DNA from: Fen-1258 sp041658245
GTDB taxonomy: Bacteria > Bacteroidota > Ignavibacteria > Ignavibacteriales > Melioribacteraceae
Reading direction: 5' to 3'
DNA: 64,000 nt
Assembly: GCA_041658245.1 (NCBI GenBank)
Contig: JBBAAM010000008.1
Coordinates: 1-64,000, forward strand
Shown one piece after another: positions 1 through 8,190 of this stretch (its first letter is position 1; each line of letters opens with the position of its first letter). A program made the translations under genes and the position numbers. A model generated the notes under the pieces. That model was not told where the DNA came from. It saw only the letters and a program-made list of their open reading frames with translations, and ran no database searches.

Positions 1-328
1 TGAATGGCTTTTCAGCATAAAGTTCTGCAAAAATATTATCTAGTATTTTTGCTTGAGCAATTGTTCTAGGAAAACCATCTAAAATAAATCCGTTCTTACA
101 TTTATCTTCTTTTAATACTTCTAAGATAATTCCGCCCATAATATCATCAGGTACAAGTTCACCTTTCTCAACAATAGCTTTTGCTCTTTTACCAAGTTCT
201 GATTCTTTTTTAATTGCTTCCCGTAAAATATCGCCTGTTGAGATATGAGCAATGCCAAGCTTAGAAGCTAAAATTTTTGCTTGTGTTCCTTTACCAACAC
301 CAGGTGAACCAAAAATTATTATTTGCAT
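1..328 (-). CDS. adk: Adenylate kinase, N-terminal part (runs off the left edge)
   Basis: Read on the minus strand from the ATG at 328, the translation opens MQIIIFGSPGVGKGTQAK, which is the adenylate kinase P-loop (GxPGxGKGTQ). It is followed by the AMP-binding stretch HISTGDILREA and, further on, GFPRT. The enzyme converts ATP + AMP to 2 ADP in the cytoplasm. About 109 codons are present; the lid and C-terminus lie outside the window, so the gene is cut by the window edge and is not a pseudogene. The gene 85 bp upstream (tadA) is on the same strand. Confidence 0.95.
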   Translation of the reverse strand, partial: MQIIIFGSPGVGKGTQAKILASKLGIAHISTGDILREAIKKESELGKRAKAIVEKGELVPDDIMGGIILEVLKEDKCKNGFILDGFPRTIAQAKILDNIFAELYAEKPF

Positions 329-412
329 ATAGATTGTATCTCGCGTGGGAATGATTTCGAATAATTACTAAAAGAAAATAAACAGAATTGTGAAAAGATG
401 CCAATCAAGATT

Positions 413-883
413 TTATTTGGAAACATTTCTTTTCTGTAAAAAGAATTTTTCAATAAGAAGTTTAGATTCATCTGCATAAATTCCAGAAAAGACATTAGGT
501 TTATGATTATACTTCCCACTTTCTAAAATATTAAATAATGATCCTGATGCACCAAATTTAGGTTCATAAGTTCCAAAATAAATATTATTTATCCTTGTAA
601 GTAGTATAGCGCCGCAACACATTACACAAGGTTCAAGAGTTACATATAAATCGCACTGATCAAGGAATTTTGATTGAAGATTATTAGAAGCAGCTGTAAT
701 CGCAAGCATTTCAGCATGTGCAGTGGAATCCTTTAACATTTCAACTTGATTATGACCACGGCCAATTATTCTATTTTGATAAACAACAACGGCACCTATT
801 GGGACTTCATTTAATTCAACGGCTTTTTCGGCTTCTTGAAGTGCGACATACATGAATTTGTAAACGTGTTCTTGGAATAGCAT
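413..883 (-). CDS. tadA: tRNA-specific adenosine deaminase TadA
   Basis: Zinc-dependent deaminase of the CDA fold that converts A34 of tRNA-Arg(ACG) to inosine. From the ATG at 883 the zinc ligands and catalytic residue are visible: HAE (H57, E59) and PCVMC (C86, C89). PIGAVVV lies near the N-terminus and the length (about 156 aa) is normal. A TTG six codons upstream (901) is possible but the ATG fits family starts better. The substrate tRNA gene, tRNA-Arg(ACG), lies only about 325 bp upstream on the same strand, which supports TadA over a generic cytosine or guanine deaminase. Confidence 0.92.
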   Translation of the reverse strand: MLFQEHVYKFMYVALQEAEKAVELNEVPIGAVVVYQNRIIGRGHNQVEMLKDSTAHAEMLAITAASNNLQSKFLDQCDLYVTLEPCVMCCGAILLTRINNIYFGTYEPKFGASGSLFNILESGKYNHKPNVFSGIYADESKLLIEKFFLQKRNVSK

Positions 884-909
884 AACTTTTGTAAATAACA
901 AATCTCAAA

Positions 910-1002
910 AAACAAATTTCAAACAATAACCAAACCTCAAAACTTAATAATTCATAAAAATTGGTTTATATTTTTTGGTAATTTCATATTTGAAATTTGT
1001 TT
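910..1002. repeat. Inverted repeat between tadA and tRNA-Arg
   Basis: Fourteen-base arms AAACAAATTTCAAA (910-923) and TTTGAAATTTGTTT (989-1002) are perfectly complementary around a 65-nt AT-rich centre. It could be a degenerate mobile palindrome or a weak transcription-stop structure between the tRNA and tadA. There is no clear U-tract on the minus strand. Confidence 0.5.
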
Positions 1003-1036
1003 GTCTTTTGGTTTTTGTGTATTGGTAATTCATTAC

Positions 1037-1113
1037 TGGTACGCCCGGAAGGATTCGAACCCTCAACCCTCAGATCCGAAGTCTGATGCTCTATCCAGTT
1101 GAGCTACGGGCGC
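1037..1113 (-). tRNA. tRNA-Arg (anticodon TCG)
   Basis: Minus-strand cloverleaf: acceptor GCGCCCG pairs with CGGGCGT (G-U at position 1-72), D arm TAGCTCAACTGGATAGAGCA, anticodon stem TCAGA/TCTGA with loop CTTCGGA, T arm with GGTTCGAATCC. The anticodon TCG reads CGA codons. Discriminator A and an encoded CCA follow (1040 to 1037). Confidence 0.95.
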
Positions 1114-1207
1114 AAATAAATGTGCAATCGTTGATGGGTAATGGAAGATGTAAAACAACCAATTTTCCATCAACCTTTTTAGATATTCCATCTACCATCA
1201 ATTTTTG

Positions 1208-1281
1208 TACACCTGTAGGGATTCGAACCCCAAACCTTCTGATCCGTAGTCAGATGCTCTATCCAATTGAGCTACAGGTGC
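1208..1281 (-). tRNA. tRNA-Arg (anticodon ACG), TadA substrate
   Basis: Minus-strand cloverleaf: acceptor GCACCTG/CAGGTGT, anticodon stem TCTGA/TCAGA with loop CTACGGA, T arm GGTTCGAATCC, discriminator A. The CCA end is not encoded (the next bases are CAA). A34 in the anticodon ACG is the nucleotide TadA converts to inosine so that CGU, CGC and CGA can be read. It lies 94 bp upstream of tRNA-Arg(TCG) on the same strand, so the two may be co-transcribed. Confidence 0.95.
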
Positions 1282-1570
1282 ATAAATTTTCATTTACGCT
1301 GCAAATATAATATTAACAGTTCTAACAAACAATTTAGCAGGAAATTGCAGCTCGTGTTTAGTTGTATTGATAATGCTGCTAATTTTTCTCAAATTGGCAG
1401 TGCAAAAATTCAATAGATAAGATAAAAACAGAATGAAAATAAATTATCTAACCTCCTTAGAAAATTTTTGTTTTCGAAAGCTTAATAAATTTTTCTTGCG
1501 TCCTTGTCCTGATCACTAAGAATCCCCAGCACCTTACCAAAATTTGTATTAATTAATAGGAGTTAACTAT

Positions 1571-3403
1571 ATGTGTGGAATTGTAGGATATATTGGTGAT
1601 AAAAATTGCGTCCCGATTATTATCGAAGGACTTAAAAGATTAGAATACCGAGGATATGATTCTGCCGGAATAGGAATTATTAATGGAAAGGAATGTAAAG
1701 TTGTTAAGACGAAAGGAAAAGTATCCGAATTAGAAAAATTAGTTCACAATGAAAAACTCGAATCAAACTTAGGAATCGGACACACACGCTGGGCTACACA
1801 CGGAGAGCCAAGTACGGTTAATGCTCACCCCCATTTGAATAAAGATAAAACTTTATTTCTTATTCATAACGGAATCATTGAAAACTACTTATCATTAAAG
1901 AACGGATTGACTAAAGAAGGTTATGAATTCCTAAGTGAAACAGATACAGAAGTTCTTGCTCATTTAATAGATCATTACTTAAAACTAAAACACTCGCTTT
2001 TTCAGGCAGTAAGATATGCTTTGAATGAAGTTGAAGGTACTTACGGAATTGCGGTAATCTACAAAGGAGAACCGGATAGAATTATTGCTGCAAGAAAAGG
2101 TTCACCGCTTGTTTTAGGTATTGGCGATAATGAAAACTTTGTTGCTTCAGATGTTAATGCTTTAATAGCTCACACAAAAAAAGTTGTTTATTTAGAAGAC
2201 GGAGAAATAGTAGAAGTATTTAAGAATAGCTTTAATACAAAAACGATCAGTGATGAAACGATTATTAAAGAAATCCACCAAGTTGATATGAAGATTGATG
2301 ATTTGAGCAAAGGCGGATTTGCTCATTATATGCTTAAAGAAATTATGGATCAGCCCGAATCAATCTTTAATTCCATGAGAGGCAGATTAGTTTTTGATGA
2401 AGGTGTTTCTAAACTTGGCGGGTTGCATGGATTTGAAGAAAGAATTATTAATTCCAATAGAATAATTATCTCTGCTTGCGGGACTTCCTGGCATGCTGGT
2501 CTTGTTGGCGAGTATATGCTTGAACAGTATGCAAATATTCCTGTTGAGGTAGAATATGCTTCAGAAATGCGTTACCGCAATCCTGTAATTAGTAAAGATG
2601 ATACTGTTATTTTTATTTCTCAAAGCGGTGAAACAGCCGATACATTAGCCGCCATGAAAGAAGCCAAGAAAAAAGGCGCACTCTGTTTAGGAGTTTGTAA
2701 TGTTGTAGGAAGTACAATTGCAAGAGAAAGCGACACGGGTGTTTATATCCATGCTGGACCAGAAATCGGTGTTGCTTCAACTAAAGCTTTCACTTCCCAA
2801 ATTGTAGTTCTAGCATTAATTACTCTCTTACTTGCAAGAAAAAGAAATTTAAGTCTTCCTGAAGGACAAGATATTATTAAACATATGAAACAATTAACAG
2901 ATAAAGTTGATTCAATTCTTAAACAAAATGATTACATAGAAAGTATTGCTGATAAGTATGTCAACTCAAAAAACTTCTTGTACTTAGGACGAGGTTATAA
3001 TTTTCCGGTTGCATTGGAAGGCGCATTAAAACTAAAAGAAATATCATATATACACGCGGAAGGTTATCCTGCCGCAGAAATGAAACACGGACCAATTGCT
3101 TTAATTGATGAAAACATGCCGGTAGTATTCATAGCAACAAAAGATTCTGTTTATGATAAAGTGATCAGTAATATTCAAGAAGTTAGAGCTAGAAAAGGAA
3201 GGATACTTGCTATTGTAAACGAAGGCGATGACCAAATTGAAAATATGGTAGATCATGTTATTAAAGTTCCTAAGACTCATAACATGTTAACGCCGATCCT
3301 GACTGTAATACCTTTACAATTAATAGCTTATCATATAGCAGTTAAGAAAGGATTAAATGTTGATCAACCGCGTAATTTAGCAAAGAGCGTCACAGTTGAA
3401 TAA
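1571..3403 (+). CDS. glmS: Glutamine--fructose-6-phosphate aminotransferase (isomerizing)
   Basis: Makes glucosamine-6-phosphate from fructose-6-phosphate and glutamine, the first step toward UDP-GlcNAc for peptidoglycan and LPS. The protein starts MCGIVGYIG, so Cys2 is the N-terminal glutaminase nucleophile. GHTRWATHG and HNGIIENY follow in the glutaminase domain, then two SIS sugar-isomerase domains (SACGTSWHAG, SQSGETADT, HAEGYPAAEMKHGP) and the usual C-terminus ending KSVTVE. At 610 aa it is full length. The RBS TAGGAG precedes the ATG. The 289-bp upstream gap shows no glmS-ribozyme-like structure that I can recognise. The next gene starts 18 bp downstream. Confidence 0.98.
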   Translation: MCGIVGYIGDKNCVPIIIEGLKRLEYRGYDSAGIGIINGKECKVVKTKGKVSELEKLVHNEKLESNLGIGHTRWATHGEPSTVNAHPHLNKDKTLFLIHNGIIENYLSLKNGLTKEGYEFLSETDTEVLAHLIDHYLKLKHSLFQAVRYALNEVEGTYGIAVIYKGEPDRIIAARKGSPLVLGIGDNENFVASDVNALIAHTKKVVYLEDGEIVEVFKNSFNTKTISDETIIKEIHQVDMKIDDLSKGGFAHYMLKEIMDQPESIFNSMRGRLVFDEGVSKLGGLHGFEERIINSNRIIISACGTSWHAGLVGEYMLEQYANIPVEVEYASEMRYRNPVISKDDTVIFISQSGETADTLAAMKEAKKKGALCLGVCNVVGSTIARESDTGVYIHAGPEIGVASTKAFTSQIVVLALITLLLARKRNLSLPEGQDIIKHMKQLTDKVDSILKQNDYIESIADKYVNSKNFLYLGRGYNFPVALEGALKLKEISYIHAEGYPAAEMKHGPIALIDENMPVVFIATKDSVYDKVISNIQEVRARKGRILAIVNEGDDQIENMVDHVIKVPKTHNMLTPILTVIPLQLIAYHIAVKKGLNVDQPRNLAKSVTVE

Positions 3404-3421
3404 ACATAAATGAGGTAAAAA

Positions 3422-4741
3422 ATGTCAAGAACAAACGTCCTTATTATGGGTGCTGCAGGACGAGATTTCCATAACTTCAATGTATTTTTCAGAGATAACG
3501 AGAATTACAATGTTGTTGCTTTTACTGCCACTCAAATTCCAAACATTGATGGTAGAATTTATCCTACCGAATTAGCCGGAAAACTTTATCCTAATGGTAT
3601 AAAGATTTACGAAGAATCAGAACTTGTTTCGTTGATCAAAAATCTAAAAGTTGATGAAGTAATATTCTCTTATTCTGATGTAACTTATGACTATGTAATG
3701 ACCAAAGCATCAATCGTAAATGCTGCCGGTGTATCATTTAGATTAATGGGTTCTGAAGAAACAATGATCAAAAGCACCAAACCAGTTGTTTCGGTATTAG
3801 CTGTTAGAACCGGCTGCGGTAAATCTCAAACTTCAAGAAAGATAGTTTCACTTTTACAAAAAGCAGGAAAGAAAGTTGTTGCAATACGCCATCCTATGCC
3901 TTACGGTAATTTGATAAAACAAAAAGTACAAAGATTTGCAACATTGGAAGATCTTAAAAAACATGAATGCACTATTGAAGAAATAGAAGAATATGAACCG
4001 CACATTGCGCGCGGTGGAGTTATTTACGCCGGTGTTGATTATGAAGCAATCCTTCGCGAAGCTGAAAAAGAAGCAGATATTATTTTATGGGATGGCGGAA
4101 ATAACGATATGTCTTTCTATAAAGCTGATTTAACTTTTACGGTTGTCGATCCGCACAGACCGGGTCACGAAATGCGTTATTATCCCGGCAATACTTCTTT
4201 AAGAATGGCAGATGCTGTAATAATTAATAAAGTTGATTCAGCAGATGAAAATGGAATTGTTACGGTGAGAAATAATATACATGCTGTAAATCCAAAAGCT
4301 ATTGTTATCGAAGCTGCTTCTCCAATAACAGTTGATAAACCTGAACTAATTACAGATAAACGTGTGCTTGTTGTTGAAGACGGTCCAACTCTTACACACG
4401 GTGAAATGAAATACGGTGCGGGAACTGTGATTGCAAGAAAGCTTGGTGCAAAAGAAATTGTTGATCCAAGACCTTACACCGTAAATTCAATTTCTGATAC
4501 ATTTAAAAAATATCCAAACATAGGTGTACTTCTACCTGCTATGGGTTATGGCGATGATCAAATAAAAGATCTTGAAGAAACAATTAATAAAACAGATTGT
4601 GATTCTGTTGTGATTGGAACACCGATTGATCTTGGAAGAATTTTGAAGATCAATAAACCGTCAACAAGAGTAATGTATGAATTGCAGGAAATCGGTGAGA
4701 ATACATGCGAGTCGGTTCTTAAATCAAAAGGTCTCTTATGA
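3422..4741 (+). CDS. Cyclic 2,3-diphosphoglycerate synthetase-like GTPase/ATPase
   Basis: A 439-aa protein with an N-terminal Rossmann-like start (LIMGAAGRDFHNFN), a P-loop at about residues 129-138 (RTGCGKSQTS), a conserved central block (WDGGNNDMSFYKADL, about 220-235) and NKVD. This is the bacterial family often annotated as cyclic 2,3-diphosphoglycerate synthetase, after an archaeal enzyme that closes 2,3-bisphosphoglycerate into its cyclic anhydride. What the bacterial members do is not settled. It overlaps the next gene by ATGA (4738-4741), so it is translationally coupled to carbamate kinase, and ornithine carbamoyltransferase is nearby. That suggests a role in acyl- or carbamoyl-phosphate chemistry. 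The family call is firm, the function is inference. Confidence 0.8.
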   Translation: MSRTNVLIMGAAGRDFHNFNVFFRDNENYNVVAFTATQIPNIDGRIYPTELAGKLYPNGIKIYEESELVSLIKNLKVDEVIFSYSDVTYDYVMTKASIVNAAGVSFRLMGSEETMIKSTKPVVSVLAVRTGCGKSQTSRKIVSLLQKAGKKVVAIRHPMPYGNLIKQKVQRFATLEDLKKHECTIEEIEEYEPHIARGGVIYAGVDYEAILREAEKEADIILWDGGNNDMSFYKADLTFTVVDPHRPGHEMRYYPGNTSLRMADAVIINKVDSADENGIVTVRNNIHAVNPKAIVIEAASPITVDKPELITDKRVLVVEDGPTLTHGEMKYGAGTVIARKLGAKEIVDPRPYTVNSISDTFKKYPNIGVLLPAMGYGDDQIKDLEETINKTDCDSVVIGTPIDLGRILKINKPSTRVMYELQEIGENTCESVLKSKGLL

Positions 4742-5682
4742 AAAAGATTGCGGTTGTTGCATTTGGTGGCAACGCACTCTTACGCGCAAATGAAATTGGA
4801 ACTATTGAACAACAAGAGAAGAACACACTCGATACTTGTGAAAAATTAATTAGTTTGCTTAGAAATGGTTTCAATATAATTATTACGCATGGTAATGGTC
4901 CGCAAGTAGGAAATATTCTTCTTCGAAATGAAGCAGGGTATTCTCAATACAAAATCCCAAAGATGCCGTTAGATATTTGTGTAGCCGATTCTCAAGGCGG
5001 GATCGGCTATATGATTGAAAGGCAAATGCGTAATGCAATTAGTAAAACAAATCTGCGCAGAAATGTTGTTGCAGTTATTACTGAAACTCTTGTTGATATT
5101 AATGACCCCGCATTTGAAAATCCGACTAAACCAATTGGCCCGTATTACTTAAAAGAAGAAGCTGAACTTTTAGCCAAAGCTAATAATTGGGTTTTTAAAG
5201 AAGATGCTCGAAAGAGAGGTTGGAGAAAAGTGGTCGCTTCTCCAATACCGATTGATATCATGAATAAAAAAGTTATTAAGGATTTGGTAAATCATGGTCA
5301 TATCGTAATTGCAGTTGGCGGCGGAGGAATTCCTGTTTACTGGCATGCTGATACAAAATATCTTGAAGCCATAGAAGCAGTTGTTGATAAAGATTTAGCG
5401 TCATCTGTATTGGCAAGAAATATTAAAGCAGACAGATTTTATATTATCACAGACGTTCCAAAAGTCTATATCAACTTCAATAAACCGAATCAAGAAGTAC
5501 TTAATAATTTAAAAGTTTCTGAAGCAAGAAAATATTATGAAGCAGGTGAATTTCCACCAGGAAGTATGGGGCCAAAAATTCTTGCTGCAATAGAATTTGT
5601 AGAAGCAACAGGAAATGAAGCTATCATTACATCTGAAAGTGAAATTGAAAAAGAAAATTGTGGGACAAGAATAACGTTGTAA
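4738..5682 (+). CDS. arcC: Carbamate kinase
   Basis: Amino-acid-kinase fold, 314 aa, interconverting carbamoyl phosphate + ADP and ATP + carbamate. Visible signatures are AFGGNALL at the start, THGNGPQVGN (about 50-60), VGGGGIPV (about 193) and the C-terminal GSMGPKILAA. It is coupled to the upstream GTPase-like gene by an ATGA overlap. argF lies about 2.5 kb downstream, so carbamoyl phosphate released from citrulline could feed this kinase. No arginine deiminase gene is in the window. Confidence 0.95.
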   Translation: MKKIAVVAFGGNALLRANEIGTIEQQEKNTLDTCEKLISLLRNGFNIIITHGNGPQVGNILLRNEAGYSQYKIPKMPLDICVADSQGGIGYMIERQMRNAISKTNLRRNVVAVITETLVDINDPAFENPTKPIGPYYLKEEAELLAKANNWVFKEDARKRGWRKVVASPIPIDIMNKKVIKDLVNHGHIVIAVGGGGIPVYWHADTKYLEAIEAVVDKDLASSVLARNIKADRFYIITDVPKVYINFNKPNQEVLNNLKVSEARKYYEAGEFPPGSMGPKILAAIEFVEATGNEAIITSESEIEKENCGTRITL

Positions 5683-5687
5683 ACGAT

Positions 5688-5717
5688 CAAGAGCACGAGC
5701 ATGAGCAAGATCATGAT
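5688..5717. repeat. Five tandem hexamers (CAAGAG-type)
   Basis: Five consecutive 6-bp units: CAAGAG CACGAG CATGAG CAAGAT CATGAT. They fill most of the gap between arcC and the carbamoyltransferase gene. This is a simple-sequence tract with no evident coding role. Confidence 0.6.
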
Positions 5718-5749
5718 CTTAATAGTTCTCTAACTATAAGTAACTGTAA

Positions 5750-7573
5750 ATGAGTACATACATTCTCGGTATATCAGCTTATTATCATGATTCAGCCGCA
5801 TGTTTAATACGTGACGGTGAAATTATAGCCGCTGCTCAAGAAGAACGGTTCACACGTGTTAAGCATGACCACAGTTTTCCTAAAAATGCAATACGTTTTT
5901 GTTTACAATATGCCGCTATATCAGTAGAGCAGCTCGATGCAGTTGCATTCTATGATAAACCGATATTAAAGTTCAACCGCTTATTGGAAACGTACATGAG
6001 TTTTCCGGGACGCGGCTTAAAATCTTTCCTTATGGCAATGCCTTTATGGTTAAAAGACAAACTCTGGATGCAAGATTTAATTTCTAAAGAGTTGAAATAC
6101 AAAGGGAAGATTTTATTTCCGGAACATCATGAATCGCATGCTGCCTCTGCATTTTTCCCTTCTCCGTTTAAGCGTGCTGCATTCTTAACGATTGATGGAG
6201 TAGGTGAGTGGGCAACCTCTTCTTACGGTGTTGGAAATGAAAATAGAGTTGAAATAATTTCCGAATTACATTATCCGCATTCACTCGGACTATTGTATTC
6301 TGCGTTTACTTATTTCACCGGGTTCAAAGTTAATTCCGGCGAGTATAAAGTAATGGGACTCGCTCCGTATGGTGAACCAAAGTATGTTCAGAAAATTTAT
6401 GATCATTTAATTGATCTACGTGATGACGGTTCCTTCAAAATGAATATGGAGTATTTCAACTACAATACCGGACTTACTATGACAAACGATAAGTTTGCAA
6501 AATTATTCGATGGTCCGCCAAGAAAACCGGAAACAAATTTAACTCAGCGTGAAATGGATTTAGCACGGTCTGTTCAGGATGTTACTGAAGAAATAATGAT
6601 ACGTATGGCTCGTAATATTAAAAAAGTAACTGATGAAAAATATTTATGTCTGGCAGGAGGTGTTGCCCTAAATTGTGTTAGCAACGGAAAATTGTTAAGA
6701 GGAAATATTTTTGAAGACATCTGGATACAGCCGGCAGCGGGCGATGCAGGCGGGGCTTTAGGTTCTGCATTGATTGCTTATTATCATTACTTCAATAAAC
6801 CAATCGTAAAAAATGGCAATAGAGATTTACAGAGAGGATCTTATTTTGGAACTGAGTACAATGATGATGAGATCGAAAAATTTATTAAGAAATATGAACT
6901 GCCTGCGCAAAAACTCAACCTGGATGAACTTATAGAAAAAGTAAACGATTTGATAATTCAAGAAAAAGTTGTGGGGTGGTTTCAAGGTAGAATGGAATAT
7001 GGGCCGCGCGCTCTTGGCGCAAGATCAATTATTGGTGATGCGCGTTCATCCGAGATGCAAAAGAAAATGAATTTAAAAATTAAGTACCGGGAAAGTTTCC
7101 GTCCGTTTGCACCAACAGTTCTTGCAGAAAAAGTATTCGAATGGTTTGAACTCGATCGTGAAAGTCCGTACATGCTCTTAGTTGCTGATGTAAAAAAAGA
7201 GAAACAACGGGTAATGGTGGACGAAGAAAAGAAATTATGGGGTATAGATAAATTAAATATTGTCCGTTCGGAAATTCCTGCTGTTACACACGTTGATTAC
7301 TCAGCAAGAATTCAAACTGTTCATAAAGACGATAATCCGCGTTATCACAGATTGATCGAAAGGTTTTATGAAAAAACCGGCTGTCCCGTAATTGTGAATA
7401 CTTCATTTAATGTAAGAGGAGAGCCGATAGTAGAATCCCCACTTGATGCATACAAATGTTTTATGAGAACGGAAATGGATAATCTTGCTATAGGAAATTT
7501 TCTATTTAATAAAGAGGAACAGCCAAAATTTAATGACGAAATAGATTGGAAAGCGAAGTATGAGCTGGATTAA
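5750..7573 (+). CDS. Carbamoyltransferase, NodU/CmcH/TobZ family
   Basis: A 607-aa enzyme that moves a carbamoyl group from carbamoyl phosphate, via carbamoyl-AMP, to a hydroxyl of a small molecule or sugar. The N-terminal Kae1-like domain begins GISAYYHDSAACL and carries EERFTRVKH and the metal-site stretch HHESHAASAF (126-135). The C-terminal YrdC-like domain has GRMEYGPRALGARSI and VNTSFNVRGEPIV. The acceptor cannot be told from sequence. The gene overlaps the following SxtJ-like membrane protein by 14 bp, the same pairing as sxtI-sxtJ in saxitoxin clusters, though this pair occurs widely outside toxin clusters. No antibiotic or nod genes surround it. Confidence 0.93.
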   Translation: MSTYILGISAYYHDSAACLIRDGEIIAAAQEERFTRVKHDHSFPKNAIRFCLQYAAISVEQLDAVAFYDKPILKFNRLLETYMSFPGRGLKSFLMAMPLWLKDKLWMQDLISKELKYKGKILFPEHHESHAASAFFPSPFKRAAFLTIDGVGEWATSSYGVGNENRVEIISELHYPHSLGLLYSAFTYFTGFKVNSGEYKVMGLAPYGEPKYVQKIYDHLIDLRDDGSFKMNMEYFNYNTGLTMTNDKFAKLFDGPPRKPETNLTQREMDLARSVQDVTEEIMIRMARNIKKVTDEKYLCLAGGVALNCVSNGKLLRGNIFEDIWIQPAAGDAGGALGSALIAYYHYFNKPIVKNGNRDLQRGSYFGTEYNDDEIEKFIKKYELPAQKLNLDELIEKVNDLIIQEKVVGWFQGRMEYGPRALGARSIIGDARSSEMQKKMNLKIKYRESFRPFAPTVLAEKVFEWFELDRESPYMLLVADVKKEKQRVMVDEEKKLWGIDKLNIVRSEIPAVTHVDYSARIQTVHKDDNPRYHRLIERFYEKTGCPVIVNTSFNVRGEPIVESPLDAYKCFMRTEMDNLAIGNFLFNKEEQPKFNDEIDWKAKYELD

Positions 7574-7988
7574 AGACGTTGCGCATGAAATAAAAGAATT
7601 AGATGTTTCCGAGAAATCCTTACGGAAATTTGGTTTTACTGTTGGAATAGTTTTTCTTGTATTCGGGTTGTTGCTTCTTTGGAAATCTATTTGGATAAAT
7701 ACAAGAGTATTATTTATTACAATCGGCGGCGCCTTAATTCTAGGAGGGTATCTAATTCCTAATTGGTTAAAATATATTTACAAAATATGGATGGGATTTG
7801 CTTTTGCGTTGGGTTGGGTAATCTCTAGATTTATTTTAATAATTTTGTTTGTGTTTGTCTTAACTCCGTTAGCTATTATTGCAAATCTATTCGGTAAGAA
7901 ATTTCTTGATCTGAAATTTAAGGATGGTAAAAACTCTTACTGGATTCCAAAAGAAAAAAGAAAAAATGATTATGAGAAAATGTTCTAA
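7560..7988 (+). CDS. SxtJ-like small membrane protein
   Basis: A 142-aa protein with three to four hydrophobic segments (about residues 26-42, 49-66, 77-89 and 90-110) and a basic, hydrophilic C-terminus (PKEKRKNDYEKMF). It resembles the SxtJ family, small inner-membrane proteins of unknown function encoded next to NodU-type carbamoyltransferases. The start overlaps the carbamoyltransferase stop by 14 bp, so the two are co-translated. The DUF5989/SxtK-like mini-protein that often follows is not visible here; a palindromic repeat occupies that position. Confidence 0.75.
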   Translation: MSWIKDVAHEIKELDVSEKSLRKFGFTVGIVFLVFGLLLLWKSIWINTRVLFITIGGALILGGYLIPNWLKYIYKIWMGFAFALGWVISRFILIILFVFVLTPLAIIANLFGKKFLDLKFKDGKNSYWIPKEKRKNDYEKMF

Positions 7989-8008
7989 TACTTATTTTTG
8001 TGTTAATA

Positions 8009-8158
8009 CACCTTACGCAAGAATTGAAGAAAAGCTATTTTCTCCGTGGTTCTCTGTGCCTGCTCAGTGTTTCTCTGTGTTATTTGTTGGTCTTTATTAC
8101 ACAGAGTGACACCGAGAAGTCGCAGAGTTACACAGAGATAAAATTTTTGCGTAAGGGG
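8009..8158. repeat. MITE-like palindromic element with CCTTACGCAA termini
   Basis: Perfect 10-bp terminal inverted repeats CCTTACGCAA (8011-8020) and TTGCGTAAGG (8147-8156) bound about 150 bp. Inside is a second inverted repeat, CTCTGTGT (8073-8080) with ACACAGAG (8099-8106), within CTCTGTG-rich sequence. There is no gene inside. A shorter element with related ends (TCACCTTACGC ... GCGTAACGTGA) lies at 18961-19001. Confidence 0.65.
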
Positions 8159-8190
8159 ACTTAATAATAAATTAAAATAGAAGGTGGATC

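Noticed and set aside
1086..1310. 74-aa open frame on the plus strand
   Set aside because: It runs antisense across both tRNA-Arg genes; the peptide repeats the translated tRNA sequence (RIPNLLIRSQML) and is an artefact.
1282..1570. glmS ribozyme upstream of glmS
   Set aside because: I could not find the conserved core of the ribozyme; the leader is AT-rich without matching helices, and the element is mainly a Firmicutes feature.
7924..8109. Possible SxtK-like mini-gene after the SxtJ-like gene
   Set aside because: The frame is mostly a shadow of the SxtJ-like C-terminus and then runs into the palindromic element; no membrane helix of the expected kind.
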